Origin: Mesodorylaimus sp. YZB2_4
Taxonomy: Eukaryota; Nematoda; Enoplea; Dorylaimida; Dorylaimidae
Direction of reading: 5' to 3'
DNA length: 64,000 nucleotides
Assembly (NCBI GenBank): GCA_030248295.1
Contig: JASANH010000924.1
Location: forward strand, 124,001 to 188,000
Of this stretch, positions 10,312 to 23,266 are shown piece after piece. A program made the translations under genes and the position numbers. The notes under the pieces were generated by a model. The model saw nothing but the letters and a program-made list of their open reading frames with translations, made no database searches and was not told where the DNA came from. Within the stretch, counting starts at the first letter, position 1, and every line of letters begins with the position of its first letter.

Positions 10312-13083
10312 TCAGCCATTATTTTTCTCGCAGCGGCCAGTCAATCCAGCCGGAACCAGCAGGCAGATGCTGTCGACACTTTCGTGCACGATGCAGTGAT
10401 CGCTGCCCAAACACACGAGCAACGAGTCGTCCACGTCCACTTCGCAGAAACAAAATTTCTGAAAAACCAAAAGTCAACAAGCGCAGTGCAGAAAAAGTTG
10501 ACTGACTCACGGCATCCCCCATCAGCGGCAAGGTGAAGTGGCGGTCGGTCCTCTCATACAGTCGCGCGGCGTAATGGAAGTAGAAACCGCCGAAGTGGAA
10601 TAGCTCCCTCTTGGAGCACAGCAGACGCCAACGGTCCTCTTGGTCGTAGTTCCTCAGCCGCTTCTCCAACTCCCCGAGCACGCACGCATCGATGGCCTCC
10701 TGGGTAGAGTTCAGCTCCTTCAGTTCTTGCTCGAAGGTCGGCTTGCCCTGAAAACCACTTGCATGCACTCTCAGGCAGGGGCAGCCAAGGTGGACCCACT
10801 CACTCGGATCTCCTCCACCCTCTTGTTGTGCTCCATCAGCATCTCCGTGGCCGACATAAAAATAACGTCGATGTCCCCTGGCTGAAAGACACACGGTCCA
10901 TAATCGAGGGCATTCGTAATCTTTTATCAAAGACCCCTTACCCCCACTTCGTCTCGACTGTCCTGCTGTCCCTCTGAACCACTGTCCTCGATCAACCCGT
11001 CCTGCAACTCGGCCCGCGAAATTTTGCCCAAGCATTCGTTGAAATGCATGTTGCGGTGAGGCGAGTGCAGACTGGAACTCGTCTGCTCCACGATCTCGGT
11101 CAACACGATTCCATTCAACCCATTCACATCGATCCCTGAAAGGAAGTTCCGAGGCGTTTTCGGGATGACAAATCCTGACTCTCACGCACCACGTTTCGCG
11201 AGCTTCTTGATCACTCGGCGGGTCACCTCGTCCACGGTACTGTTCAGTTTATGGTCAGACTCGTCACTGAACCACAGGACGCGCTCCTTCACCCGCTCTC
11301 CATTCGCCTGGATTTGCAGCTCGATGCTGAAACGCAGAGTCCAGTTAGCACAGCGCGTCCGGGCAAGGACGGACCTCGAACTTACGTCCTCGGCGCGTTG
11401 TCGTATTCGATGCCGTCGAAAAAATGCTTTTGCTTCCTTGAGCACCACGAATTCGGTGCCCTCGTGGCTGTGTGGTCCCCGTTCTTGTACTCGACAGTTC
11501 CGTTAATTTTCTGCTTCCTCAGATGTCTGAAACAAACGTCAGCAATGGCCGCCATGCGACAGTTGCTTGTGCCTTACTTGTCCGACTTGCACTCTGGACA
11601 CGAGGCTGCCTCCGATTTCACCAGGATTTCGCACTGCACGCAACGGAGCAGTTTTCCGTTGGTCGCCGCCATCACGATCTTCCTTCCCGTATCGCCTGAA
11701 ACCTGGCCTCCAAGTTTTTCACGACTCTGAAAAAATCGTGCCTTCCTACCTTTCACTTCTTGTCCATTGAAATCGCGCGCCCACTCGGCCAACAAGCGGG
11801 GATGGACGGACCCTTTTTTCACCGCCTCGTTCTGGAAAGCCGTCACAATGCGACGCAAGTTTTCCGGCTTGAAAGTGAAAAAAGACTCAGCTATTGGGGG
11901 GAATACTTTTATAGAGACCGGACTTGCCTTGAAATACTTTCCGTTGGCCACCTTGCACAGGCCTTGTTCGTCAAAGTCCACGTAGTGGGCCACCATCGCC
12001 TCGCTCAGACCGCCCCAAACCGGTTTGAACCACTCCTTCGGAAGTCGGATCGTCGATACTGCGCGTTCGTTGGCCGTCGCCACCAGAATCGATTTCGTCG
12101 CACGATCGTCGTTCGACCAAGCAAAAACCAGAGGCGAGATCTTTCGGCCACCAGCGTCTCGACAGTCTTCAGGACGCCGCAGGAAGGGCACGAAGACGTT
12201 GATGGTGAAGGGCGACTTTGAATCGAGAAGCAGGATCGTCCTGCAAAGAACATTCGCCATGGCGGCTAGCTCGAGTACGCAGTTGCGGAGGCCTTCGACA
12301 GACGAAATGTACTTTCGGTCGATCATGGCCCACAATTTGTCGTCGTTTAATCGCTTTTTGTACTCGCGTCCTGACTGCCGCAGGTGCTTGATCGTTTCTT
12401 CGACGATCCTGTTCGTAAACACCTCGCGCCCAGTGCAAGCCCTGCTCACCAACGCCGCCGAGTTCCACGGCCACTTTGCTTCAATGGTCGACAACGGAAC
12501 CAGACCGCGATTTTCGTTCAACTTCCCGACTGTCTGCAGCAGGGGCGACAGATATTCGACCACGGCTTTGTCCATGCCATATCTGCAATGGGAGAGATGG
12601 TGCTGCGACGAGGGATATGGCATTTCGAGCGTGGTGTCTTATTGCTCCGCATGAACCCACAGCGACTTACTCGATCAAATCGACGTGTTCGTCTCGAATT
12701 CCGAAGGCGAAGTCGCCGAGCATGACCACATTAAACGGTTCCTTTCGTCCCATTTTCGACAGTTTCTTCACCTCGCCGCTTTGCCAATCGACGCCGTAAT
12801 GTTCGAAGTCATGCTGCATCACTAAGGCGTGCCCGCAGCCCATCAACCCGTCGATCATCTGGCCAGCCATTTCGGCCCGACCTTTACCCAACGCGCCTTG
12901 CATTTGCAGCAGAGACGCCCGAGAATTGTACCAATCGTCCACTTCTTGCTGCGATTTGGCCTCGACGATTCCTCGAAGTTGTCCAACAGGCAGGCGGAGA
13001 CGACACCACCAACAATTGACGTGCGTTGATGTCTCGAAGAATATCAACGGCCGATGACACTTTTCGCAAACGGCACCACGCAT
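10312..13083 (-). CDS. Unrecognised 745-aa protein with two zinc ribbons
   Basis: Ten exons join in phase: 13083-12671, 12582-11928, 11867-11750, 11695-11578, 11526-11386, 11326-11190, 11135-10942, 10881-10804, 10747-10511, 10458-10312. Introns are 51-88 nt; that at 11868-11927 has a GC donor (AAG GCAAGT) and is 60 nt, and that at 11696-11749 is 54 nt, so both read through in frame if retained. The start is the Met before RGAVCEKC; an in-frame Met at 13215 would add a hydrophobic stretch. An N-terminal ribbon (CEKCHRPLIF, then CWWC) and a central one (CVQCEILVKSEAASCPEC) are CxxC pairs. The middle is a mixed alpha/beta region, the C-terminus is acidic then helical (FEQELKELNSTQEAIDACVL). No signal peptide or membrane segment from this start. 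I do not recognise the family. It sits directly upstream of RNF216 on the same strand. Confidence 0.75.
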
Positions 13084-15280
13084 GACGAGAGCTTCTTTCA
13101 ACACGACCGTACTCAAATAGCAATACAATACGACAATGGAGGAAAGAAGTGCTTGCCACAACGAAAAAGAACACTGGACTATTCCAAGCTGATGCTTGTA
13201 TTTGGAGTCCTGCAACGAAAAGAGGCAATCACTTTACACCCCATCTACTCGTATCAGCGCTGCCCAAGAGTGCTCAGGCCTGGCTGTCGAGATGCTGCTT
13301 TTCCGCAGATGAGAATAGTTCCGCAGTAGAATATTGGAATGAACAGGCTACGCCGTATTAAGAAATTAGACGAACAACTTGGCCACTGTGTTTATGCAAA
13401 ATTATGGGGGTTACGCTTATACAATCCATGGGGGCGCGGTAGCGTCCCCCATGTAGTACATGTGCCACACCAACAACGATATCTCAACATCCTGATGTCA
13501 TGAAGCGATGAAATTTCGTTTCTTAGTGTAACTTTACACTAGATTAAGTTCTAGCAAAGGAATTTGCAAGATCTTTTTCCGTTCGGGCTCCACTCATACT
13601 ATGGGTGCGAGGGTGAAAATCCCGACCAGGTTTTTATTTTTGCAATAACTCGCGAACCGAGTGGCCGAAACCGATGAAATTTGATATATATATGAGGGAC
13701 TAGTTGGGGAAGGTGTGTACCAAAAATCTTTGAAAAATCTCTACTGGTTATCCTTCTATGGGCGAAAACGTCACGCGTCATATATGTATGTATGTATGGA
13801 CCCGATAGATCACAACGCCGATCGGGAGCTGTGTGAAAGCGGGGGATCCAGCTATATGTTCAAACGACAGGGTAACATCACTGCTGGTGCCTTTTAACAT
13901 TGATTTTGACCACATATTGCCTCTAATCGTTGTAGGGTGCTCAGAAGGGGGTCCACTCAGGTGAAATTATCATTTTTTGCACTTTTAGACCTCATAAAAA
14001 CCGTCTGGAGAGGCGTAGGGCAACTTTATATAGCTTAATCGAATCAGGGATAATTTTATATCGAATCAGCGATCTTTTTATAGCTGAATCGATCGGAGCA
14101 ATTCCTGACTGAAAAATGTTACTTATTACAAAAGTTCAAAGTTTCGGTTTTTGTTGGGGGTCAATTTGAACACAAAAACCGAAAAAATTTAAAAACGCGG
14201 ACAAAGTCTGCAGGATATAACTTGATGGCTCATTGATTGATCGGGATCAAAGGATTTATGGAAACGCTTATCAACTCAATAAATACACACGAAAAAGCTA
14301 TATAGTTTTTGGAAGGCGGGAAATTCAAAAAATGAGAGTCAACAATTTTTTGTTCATTTTGAAAGCTGTCTAAGCACAACAATGATACTACTTGAAGGAT
14401 CAGGTTATACAAAAAATTTCAAAAAAGCGGGAAATTCAAATTAAAATATTTACTTTTAAAAAAGGTGTTTATAGAGAAAAGGAGTGTTATGAAGAGTGAC
14501 TGACAATAACAGCGGATGACAGAAGGAATGGTTTGTGAGAGCTCGCATTTTCCCTTATACTTGCGCGTGTCAGAAGCAAAACGGGATCGCTGCATGAGCC
14601 ATGCAATGCGCCAACGTAATATTCATAGTTACACAGATATGGGAAAGTGGATCTAAAATCCTAGCCCTTTCCTTCCTAATGTAGCGCTAAGAGCATGAAA
14701 CTTACAAGACAGCAGCAGAGAAGAACACTTTAACGGCGGGAAATTCAAATTCGAACTAAAAATTAATTTGTTAAGGATACAAACGAGGTCACGTCAATAT
14801 GAGAAGAGTAACATGCAATAAAAAAAAGTGTTCTTCCTTCGCATTGGAATCAAAAACTTGGCGAGTAAACGTCAGAAAATTCAGGTTATGATTAAGGATG
14901 AAGGATGCGCCGACAAAATTTTTTAAAATGTTGTGCCGCCAATGACAGCATGCAAATATTGTAAGAAAAAATGCTGCAAAATATTTGAAAAACTCAATCT
15001 TAATTTTTTACTAGCGCCTTTCTAAAATACTAAAGCATGTATTCTGAACGAAAGCTTGTCACCCACCAAAATTAAATATTTTTTCCATACATGGGTGAAG
15101 GACTAATCTTAGTCAAGCTAATGTCACACTGAGGAATTTAGAGGAAGATTGAGAGGAGGGCGGCAGATTTTGAAGAATGGTGCTGTTTGCACTCGAGATT
15201 GCATGTGCTCGAACGCGGCCAGTCCTCGAGGGGGTATCGTGGGCAGGTGGAGAAGAGTCAGGACTGAGAAAGTCGTGAAA
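13084..15280. other. Intergenic DNA with three E2F/CHR-like motifs, no gene seen
   Basis: AT-rich DNA with only short open frames. The 14-mer GCGGGAAATTCAAA occurs three times (14316, 14427, 14736). A short ATGT microsatellite lies near 13785. Confidence 0.5.
14316..14749. promoter_or_regulatory. Three copies of GCGGGAAATTCAAA
   Basis: Copies at 14316-14329, 14427-14440 and 14736-14749. On the other strand each reads TTTGAATTTCCCGC: a CHR-like TTTGAA next to an E2F-like TTTCCCGC. Such pairs are bound by DREAM/Muv B complexes in animals. Function here is inference; flanks are not otherwise alike. Confidence 0.35.
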
Positions 15281-17249
15281 TTAGCAAAAAATTCATGAAA
15301 TGAAACTAGGAAAGGTAGTACATGTGGTTTGATGCGCCTTCGGAGCAGGCCGGTCCAGGCTGACAAAAGGTGATCAAGAAAGACCCTGCCTGGCTACTGG
15401 CTGGTCACATGTACTCGCGGTTTTAGGGTTGGCAAGTAGATCATAGCAACAGCCTCATTTATGTCACGGGGCGTGCCAGGTGCTACTCATTAGACCTTGG
15501 ATGACATTGCATGCAGATTGTTCATGAAATAGAGGATCTTGCGTGCCTTTCTGTTAGATGGCTGATGATAATCAATGACAAGAAAAACGCGGCACCTTAT
15601 TTTGCGTGGAATAAGCCCATCTAGACATCATAGAATGCGCATTTCATAAGTATCGGGTGTGCCATAAAGAAGGACCCTCTAATGTATCTTCTTCTACCAG
15701 CCTTACTATGCAAGTTATCGCAAAATATTTTATACCATTGTGTTCAGCATTCAATTCTGAGTCTGTAGGTTACTGAGCCATAGTTTCTTCTTTTCTGTCA
15801 CCCACAATTTGGTCAAATGTTCACTCGCTCTCTGAGAATGCTAAGGATGCGAATCTTACAATACAGCATTTGGCACCAAGGTGAGTAATATCTTCACTCA
15901 TTGACGATAGACCCCAAAAGGTGCGCACCCGTCCAACGCTCCAACGTTTAGATACTGTAGATCTAGCTTGGTGCTATCGGCTGACCAGACCTCGAAGGTA
16001 CTCAATTAAGATTCGAACAAAGCAAAATGGTTCAGGGAGACCGGAGAGAGCTCGTTTCATGATCTTCCTGTGTCTTATCATAAGCTGGATCACAGTGTGA
16101 CAAAATCACGACGTTTTAGCATTGAGCGCCAGAGTTTACAGAGCCTTACCAAACAAGTACAACATAAATATGAAGAAACTGGTTCAGCAAAGGAGGGTGC
16201 TGTAGATCAGGACAAGATTATCCCGTCCCACCGACACGAGGCAACGAAAATTCGATTGCTCCAGTGTTCTAAGCAGTGTCACCATGGGGTCTCACAAATA
16301 TACCGACTGAGGCTTATCCACGTTTGTCCGCCCAACATATACACATGATTCCTTCATGTCCGAGTCATAGAGATGGAGCTAACTTTCATGAGCAGTTCTG
16401 ATAGCAATTCGTAATAAATTACGTATATTGGCTTAAAATCGCTGTCATTATAATTTTCGCACCCAGCCCCGCATATCAATGTTCTTAGGCAATAGGACAG
16501 ACGACAGAACTGATAAACTCACTACAACAACTATGACTCCAAGTGTAAGCCTAACCCTTACCAGTGCGACTGACAAAAATGTTTTCCCGAGTTGTGTAAC
16601 GGTTAAAATGATGTCTTCTGTGATTCCTCCTGAGCGTTCACCATTTCAAGCGTGTGTTATATCCTAGCTCCTTGACCTATCTACTCAGCTTTGGATGGCC
16701 GCCAAATAAATTTTAAAGATGTGTAGGAAATCTGGCTATTAAAACTCATTCTTGCAATGATTTAGCAAATCCTTTTTTACTTTTAAAGAGGAGCTACTTA
16801 TATTCATCAGCATAAACTCCATGCATCGGCTCGAAAGTGGCAGGCATGCAATTCTGTACATTCCTGCGTTCGGAAACTCGATTCGCCCAATAGCTGCAAA
16901 AAAGTCCAGCGAAGATGCAGATTCCTCAAAATTCCTGCCTAAAGCAGGAGATGATGAAATTGAAAGCGCTGTCCTGAGTAATAGCATTTTGCATAACATA
17001 GTCCCTGAATATCCACTATACAAGAAGTGCAGATGTGAGCATCTTCTAGGAGCCACCAAGCTGGTGACATAAATGAGGCCAGTTGTTATGGTCTACTTGT
17101 CAACCCTAAAAACCCGCGAGTACATGTGACCAGCCAGTAGCCAGGCAGGATTTTTCTTGATCACCTTTTGTCAGCCTGGACCGGCCTGCTCCAAAGGCGC
17201 ATCAAACCACATGTACTACCTTTCCTAGTTTCATGAATTTTTTGCTAAT
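15281..17249. mobile_element. 1.97-kb element with about 187-bp terminal inverted repeats
   Basis: 15281-15467 and 17064-17249 are inverted copies, about 90% alike by eye, both ending TTAGCAAAAAATTCATGAA outward. The interior has only short frames (for example 16070-16348 and 16821-17072 on +) with no transposase motif I know. No target duplication is evident. Looks like a non-autonomous DNA transposon. Confidence 0.7.
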
Positions 17250-18789
17250 ACTACATTATTTCAAACATGATAGGCACGGACTGAGGGCTTATTATTTGAA
17301 ATTTCTCAGCAGTGAATCGGGTCGGATCAAAATCGGCTTTTACACCCCTAAAAATATCACTGACTGAGTTTCTTTCAACAGTTTCGAAGGTTTCATAATG
17401 ACGTAGAGGACGTACAAAAGTTCAGTCAGTTTACGGTCAGGTTTCACTCAGTTTTTTACAGTAAACCATTTTGAACGACAAGATAGCCGGGTGATTAGGC
17501 AATAAGCTGACGTGAGCCGGTAATGTAAAGCCCGTTTTGGGGCACTATTTTTGTAACATGCTTCTACGCAAAAATATGGCAAAACCGGGATCGTGCCCTG
17601 GTGAGGTAGGCGTCTGCCTCACGCCAGTGCGCAGTTACGGGCGATCATGTGTCCCTCAACCCCGAGCGGTTGCTGTTGTGGTAAAACAGGAACAGGAGGA
17701 ACAGGAACAAGCGCCGCAAGTTGCCTGACATCCATTTTTCCCGTTCCCTCGTCTCTGGTGAAACACTCTTCCCTCCATCCTTGTTTTTGTCCAAGGTTTC
17801 GTCAGAGGAGGAATTGGAGGGGCGGAATAAGGGGGGGGGGGGGGGACAGGGCCTCTGTTCTGTACAATTCGCCAACTGCCAGCATAGTACGGGATGGGCT
17901 CGTGCTTTGACGCCTATAAAGCTCCTTCATTCTGATCGTGAACCCGCCATCTGGAAGTCCAGCCATAGTGGTGTTACCAGGACAGTCATGAGAGTCCCTC
18001 AGCTTTAAGGCTCCAAATGGCGGGCAACGGTTAATCGCAACACAGTGACATCCATTGTCCCCTCGATCTGCACAGTACTAGTCTGTACAGTACGTGCAGT
18101 GTTCTTTGTTGTGACCGCGAGCGACCGAGCTACTATTTTCCGCTTTTACCTGCGTTATAACATCTGATGCCTTTTTCCTAACATATTTTTTGCTATATTC
18201 TCTTTTCCGCTAGCGAAAGATTGAGAGCACCATGGAAGCAGTTCACTGCGTTTTACTTTCAAATGTTCATTGCGTGCGATCATCATCAAATAAAATCATT
18301 CGTTGAAACGCAATAAACTCTTGTAATTGCTCAGTTATTTGTACAGCATTAACATGGTAGCATTTGAATGTAAAACAAGGCCAATGACTCCAATGGTCAA
18401 GCTAATGAATGGGAGGTGGTGGCATGACCGATATATTTTGAGTTTGCTATCGCTGGCACGAAGCTGATGACCACAATCGATGTCACGCACCATAATCAGT
18501 GCAGTTTGTTATTGATGTATGATCTAGAAGCAGTCGAATCAAACAAAGAAAAGATAGGCAGGATGATATACTTTTGCTGGGCAATAAACAAATGCAAGCA
18601 GCGACAAATACGGCAGGTGCATACAATGGCTAGGCGGCAAGGCACGACCATATAGGCATATAGCAAGGCACGACTTTCCGTGATACTAACAGAAGACGAT
18701 CATTGTTCATGGCACCACCTCGGGGACACGTGAAGCCAGAACAAACAATCAGAGCTGGCGCAGAATCTACAGCATGACTTCGGCAAGCC
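17250..18789. other. Intergenic DNA, no gene seen
   Basis: Contains a G15 tract at 17831-17845 and a small imperfect inverted repeat (CCCGCCATCTGG near 17943 with CCAAATGGCGGG near 18013). Open frames are short and unrecognised. Confidence 0.45.
17831..17845. repeat. G15 mononucleotide tract
   Basis: Fifteen consecutive G; one of about ten such G/C tracts in the window. Confidence 0.95.
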
Positions 18790-21151
18790 TCAAGAAAATT
18801 CCTTCTTTGGTATGAACACCGCTGCATCCTCCTCGTACTTGCTATCATCCTTGCCAAATTTCGAGCTGACAGCTACTTGCTTCAAGAATGTTTTCATAGT
18901 GGGCAGTTTTGTTTTGGCCTCCCTGTTCTTATAAGTTTGACTAAACTGTTCGACCATGATCGAGATAGGCATGGCCATAAGGATGATGCCCACCACGCAC
19001 ACCACTCCCGCAAAGGCACGGCCGATCCACGTCGTCGGAGTAACATCGCCATAACCGACCTGAAAAGAGACAGTGCCGAGCACAGGTAGCTCGAGCATGG
19101 AGAGATGCTCACCGTGGTCAGTGTGACGATGCACCACCAGAATGTGGCGGGTATGCTGGTGAAGGCGGTGCCCTCCTCGTCACGCTCAAAGTAGTATATG
19201 ACAGAGGAGGCGATGATGGTGGCCATGCCCACAAAGACTAAAAGAACGCACAAGTCTTTTCGACACTTCATCAGCGTTTCGCCCATGATACGAATACTGT
19301 CGAAGTAACGAGCAAGACGTAGGGCCCGCATGATACGAAGGATACGAATAATACGAAACACGTAGATCACAATCACTTTCTTGGTGTTCAGGTTGAATGC
19401 CCAGAGGAGCAGTTCGATGTAGAAGGGCACAGTAGCCAAGATGTCGATGATGTTCATTGTTGATTTGAAGAAGTGGCACTTGTTGGGGCATGCAATGAAG
19501 CGCACCACGAGCTCCAAGGTAAACCATCCGATGCACACCATCTCGATAATGTCAAATATTGGGCCACCTTCGCAGCGACGGATCGATGAACTCTGAGATG
19601 GAGCAGTGTGTAAGCGTTGTAGTCCGGTGCGGCATGGCTATGCGGGAGAGCCCGGCTTAACCTCTACAGCATTTTCATAAAATGCACATAGCGCCTCCGT
19701 AAAGGCAATCCTAAGGAAAACGAGGGATAAGTTGCCATACTGAAGACAATTTCCTGACGGCAGCCATCGTTCAACTAAATAACGGCTTCCTTTGATTTAA
19801 TTTGTCTCAAATGGCTCTGTTTCTTTACCGCAATGAAATCTCAAGGACATGCTTACACCTGCATTAAGGTTATGGAAGGTCTGTGCAGCATGCATATGCA
19901 CCTGCAACCTTGCATACCATAAATATTCTTCTGTAAGACCTGAGAATTTGAAATAACGCTGACCCCAAGCTTTAAAGAATTGGGTTTGCATAATTTGAAT
20001 AAGAATACTGTAACTGCTGAAACGCGCATGCAGACACTCACATATCTTCCAAAAATAAGGGGGCATGACATCACAAAACAGCAAATTTACCTACGTTTTT
20101 ATGTTTTGCCTGTTTTTAAACCTTTTAAAATCTACTGTTGCAACTAAAAGGACACAAAGCTCTTGCTAGGTCCTAATTCCATGACCATTTTAACCAAAAA
20201 TGAAATGCAACTGATAGCGTTCACGTTGTGAGGTTTCTAATGATGAAAACTGCAGGATACTTACTTCTGGCTCCGGTATCGCACTGATCAAATCCCGTTC
20301 AGCAGTCGCATTCACTGGGCTTATATCATCGGGCTCGTGGCAATGATGCAGTCCTTTCACAGTGCTTAATATCAGATTGACTATTGACAGGAGAATGAAG
20401 AAAATGGATATGATACTTGTGATCTGAAATATGAGGAGCTCGGAAAAAATAATTTTTTTCTGTACATGCCTGTCGCTCTATAGCCTTATACTGCGCAAGC
20501 GATGGGATCAATTATTGACACGATGTCCGCCAGATGCCCTGGCAAGAACCTGTAAGCGCCTTAGAACCAGTTGATAGCAATGAGGCAGCCTCAATCTTCC
20601 ATACTAACCGATGCAGCTGACGAGGAGCTGGGATCATCGCAGCACATCCAAACCTTTCCCATTATCGTTCTCGGTTCATGCGTAACCTCGTCCTGCTGGT
20701 CCATGGCACCATCCATTCCGTTCACCTCCTCCCCTTTCTCATCACCTTGTCCGCCATCGCAGCACTGAACCACTTTCACGCCCCGTCTTCTGTCCCCCGT
20801 GGTGATCACTCTCCAGAACTCCATCTCGTCCAGAAGCATGTCCTTGCACACGCCATTCGGACAGTGCAGCCGTCCCGTGTACGCATAATGGAGCACATAA
20901 TCCAACACCACAGACGATCTCTCCATATAGAACTCATTGGTGTCAACCATATAGAAACTGCTGGCCGCGGCTGGAGTCAGCCTGTGACCCCTGTCCCTCG
21001 GGTCTACTCCACCATCCGCATCCAGTTGGGCTAATTCGGCAAACAGAGTGCCATGCAAACCGAGGGCTGTGGACTTTAGGATTTTGTATCTTTTACCACT
21101 AATGTTCAATTTGAGAAAGGCTTTAGAATAGTCAATGACTTTCGTTTCCAT
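18790..21151 (-). CDS. Voltage-gated K+ channel alpha subunit, paralogue A (483 aa)
   Basis: Exons (minus): 21151-20609 (T1), 20423-20265 (S1 and loop), 19592-19113 (S2 to pore), 19059-18790 (filter, S6, C-tail). All phases agree. The T1 domain starts FLKLNISGKRYKILK and carries an HxxxxxC plus a later CC pair, as in the zinc-binding T1 of non-Shaker Kv channels but with 27 rather than about 20 residues between. S4 is RIIRILRIMRALRLAR. The 53-nt intron 19060-19112 splits the selectivity filter between TLTT and VGYGD. S6 is FAGVVCVVGIILMAMPISI, with a PIS rather than PVP bend. The product is expected to form tetrameric K+ channels in the plasma membrane. The start is METKV, shared with paralogue B. 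Subfamily placement needs a tree. Confidence 0.9.
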
Positions 21152-21878
21152 GACGACTACAGCCAAATATGGAAGACAGTTTTCTGTAGTTGTTCAGATG
21201 CGCTCGCCTGAGCTCGTGTTCGACACCTGGGACTGTCCGCTCTTACGACTATCACATACGCTTTTATTGGGACATAGGAGAAAGATCGCAAACTCTTTTC
21301 TCACTTATCGTTGCCTCTGCAACCAGTATTTGGGAAGATTTATGTCACAGCCGACAGACTGCGAATCGAACTGTCACTTTGCGCCTGTGGCAACGAAGTG
21401 CCACAATTGAAGAGCAGAGATCTTCTATGTTTGTAGCTTGATGCTCTATCAGGATACTGGTTCTGCATTTACGAAACAAGTTTGATACCTTCATTTTGGC
21501 CCCTCTCAGCCTCATGCATCTGCAATGGATTGCGCGTTGTCAAGATTTTGGCGCTTGAGACTATCTACTCTGAATGTTTTGGCTCCTTTGGATGGAAACG
21601 CAGGAAAAGAAGTTGTGGCGTGCTCATCAAATGAAATCGGTTTGTGTTAACAAACTAGAAATATAGAAGGGTGCGGGTTGGAATGCTGCCACACACATTT
21701 TGCAAAGGTAGGTCTCTGACTCGACTGAATATCGTGAAAGAACTGATGTTAGTCGAAATAGCATTGAAGCAGCAGAGAGTAATTCAATCTATTAGCCACA
21801 AATGCTACCTTAACTTGCCGTAGCGAAATCGTATTATGGCTAATACATCCCGAATCAGAATGGCCAAGAAACGAATAT
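21152..21878. other. Intergenic DNA upstream of Kv paralogue A
   Basis: Identity with paralogue B extends only about 30 bp above the start codon. No other feature seen. Confidence 0.4.
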
Positions 21879-23110
21879 GTGTTAGATCAGACTGCACGAG
21901 AAAAAGTCGAATCAGAAGAGGCCAGAAAGAAAACACCACTGTTTACAATGGTCGCCACAACAAAGCCACCTGACCGATTGGAGGTTCAGAACTTTTCGAA
22001 CTATACACATCTTCTTCGAATAACAGAATTGTGTCACAAATTTGGACGGAAATGCAGAAATCAAGACAGCTCTAAGGGCGAGCAACTCACGGCGCATGAC
22101 ATGGAGATCGCAAAGTCGTACTGGATAAAACGAGACCTAAAAATGCACTTTGGAGAAGAGCTACAATGTCTAGAATGTTGAGAGTCGGTACACGTTGGAA
22201 AAATCCTGCTAGAAATGGATGTCAAGGGTCTGATTCGGGGTCGAGGTTGGATCACGCACGCTTCTCTGAGCGAAGAGGCAAAGAAACCAATCCCGCTATG
22301 AAGGAAATCTGAACTTGCGAAGTTGATAATCGCGCACACTCACGCTCAATTGTGTCCCGCTGGAACGGCACGGACGCTCGCTCATCTTCGCCAACGATTT
22401 TGGATCACAGCAGGACGGCAAGTTGTGTTCAATGTCATTCGTCGCTGCACTTAGTGCAAAAAGCTCGATTGAGACCCATTTACTACGCCAGAATCTCCAA
22501 GTTTACCGCAAGCACGAGTCACTTCACTGTCTTCACACCTTTTGGGTCAATTGGTGTCGACTACTTTGGTCCGCTCACAGTTACAATCGGAAAGAAGAAA
22601 CTCGCAAAGCGATGGACCCGCCTATTCACATGCACCGCAAGCAGGACAATCCATCTCGAGGTAGTCGAGGGCTAGCGCTGACGATTTTTCAACGTCTTTC
22701 GCATCTTAATCGCTAACCGACAAAGGCCAAAAGTGGTCTGGTGAGATAACGCCGGTCAATTTATCGCGAAGCAGATACAAAGGTTCGCTGCTGATCATGG
22801 AATGCAATGGAGCCGCATCCCCGAACGCCCCCCCCCCCCCCCTGGATGGGCGGTTTCTACGAGCGACTTGTGGGAATGGTTAAGCGAGCACTGCTCAAAA
22901 CAGTTGGAAACGCACTACTCAACTCGCGACAGCTGCAGGTGCTTACAACAGATATATAAGCCGTAATCAATTAGTGGCCTCTCATTAATGTGGGAGCTGA
23001 AATTGGAGGAGCTGCAATCACGCCAGCACATTTCATGCAGTTGGGAAATGATGGGAGTAGGGAAATGAATGAGAAGAGAATAGGCGGTGGGGGCCAAAAA
23101 AAACTTTTTT
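21879..23110 (+). mobile_element. Degenerate BEL/Pao retrotransposon pol fragment (integrase region)
   Basis: Broken frames in order match the end of BEL/Pao Pol. First the linker after RNase H (NFSNYTHLLRITELCHKFG, 21980s), then an HHCC zinc-binding module (IAHTHAQL ... RFWI ... RRCT, 22330-22450) with a TAG between the last two Cys. The integrase core follows: GVDYFGPLTV (first Asp), VWDNAGQF (second Asp) and GGFYERLVGMVKRAL (Glu), and a tail with NVGAEIGGAAITPAHFM. At least two frameshifts, several stops and a C15 tract at 22828-22842 show it is dead. No LTRs or upstream gag/RT seen, so a truncated relic. Confidence 0.82.
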
Positions 23111-23266
23111 GGTGGACGTCCTTTAGGGGAGGCAACCGACGCGACAGTGTATCTGCTGTACACTTCCGTAATCTTCGCACAGAATCTTCCAGTCATTCTG
23201 GAAGCGGCTGTGTAATTGTCCTACAGTGCTGCTTCTCAGACTAGTGCGAGTCTAGGTCTAAAGACG
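23111..23266. other. Junction between the BEL/Pao relic and the vWA-like gene
   Basis: About 155 bp; probably promoter/5' UTR of the next gene. Confidence 0.3.

Noticed and set aside
12025-12654. 209-codon plus-strand frame
   Set aside because: Antisense of a large exon of the zinc-ribbon gene; no family pattern of its own.
13600-13900. Possible gene in a GC-rich patch
   Set aside because: Frames on both strands are about 60 codons with no family pattern or splice partners.
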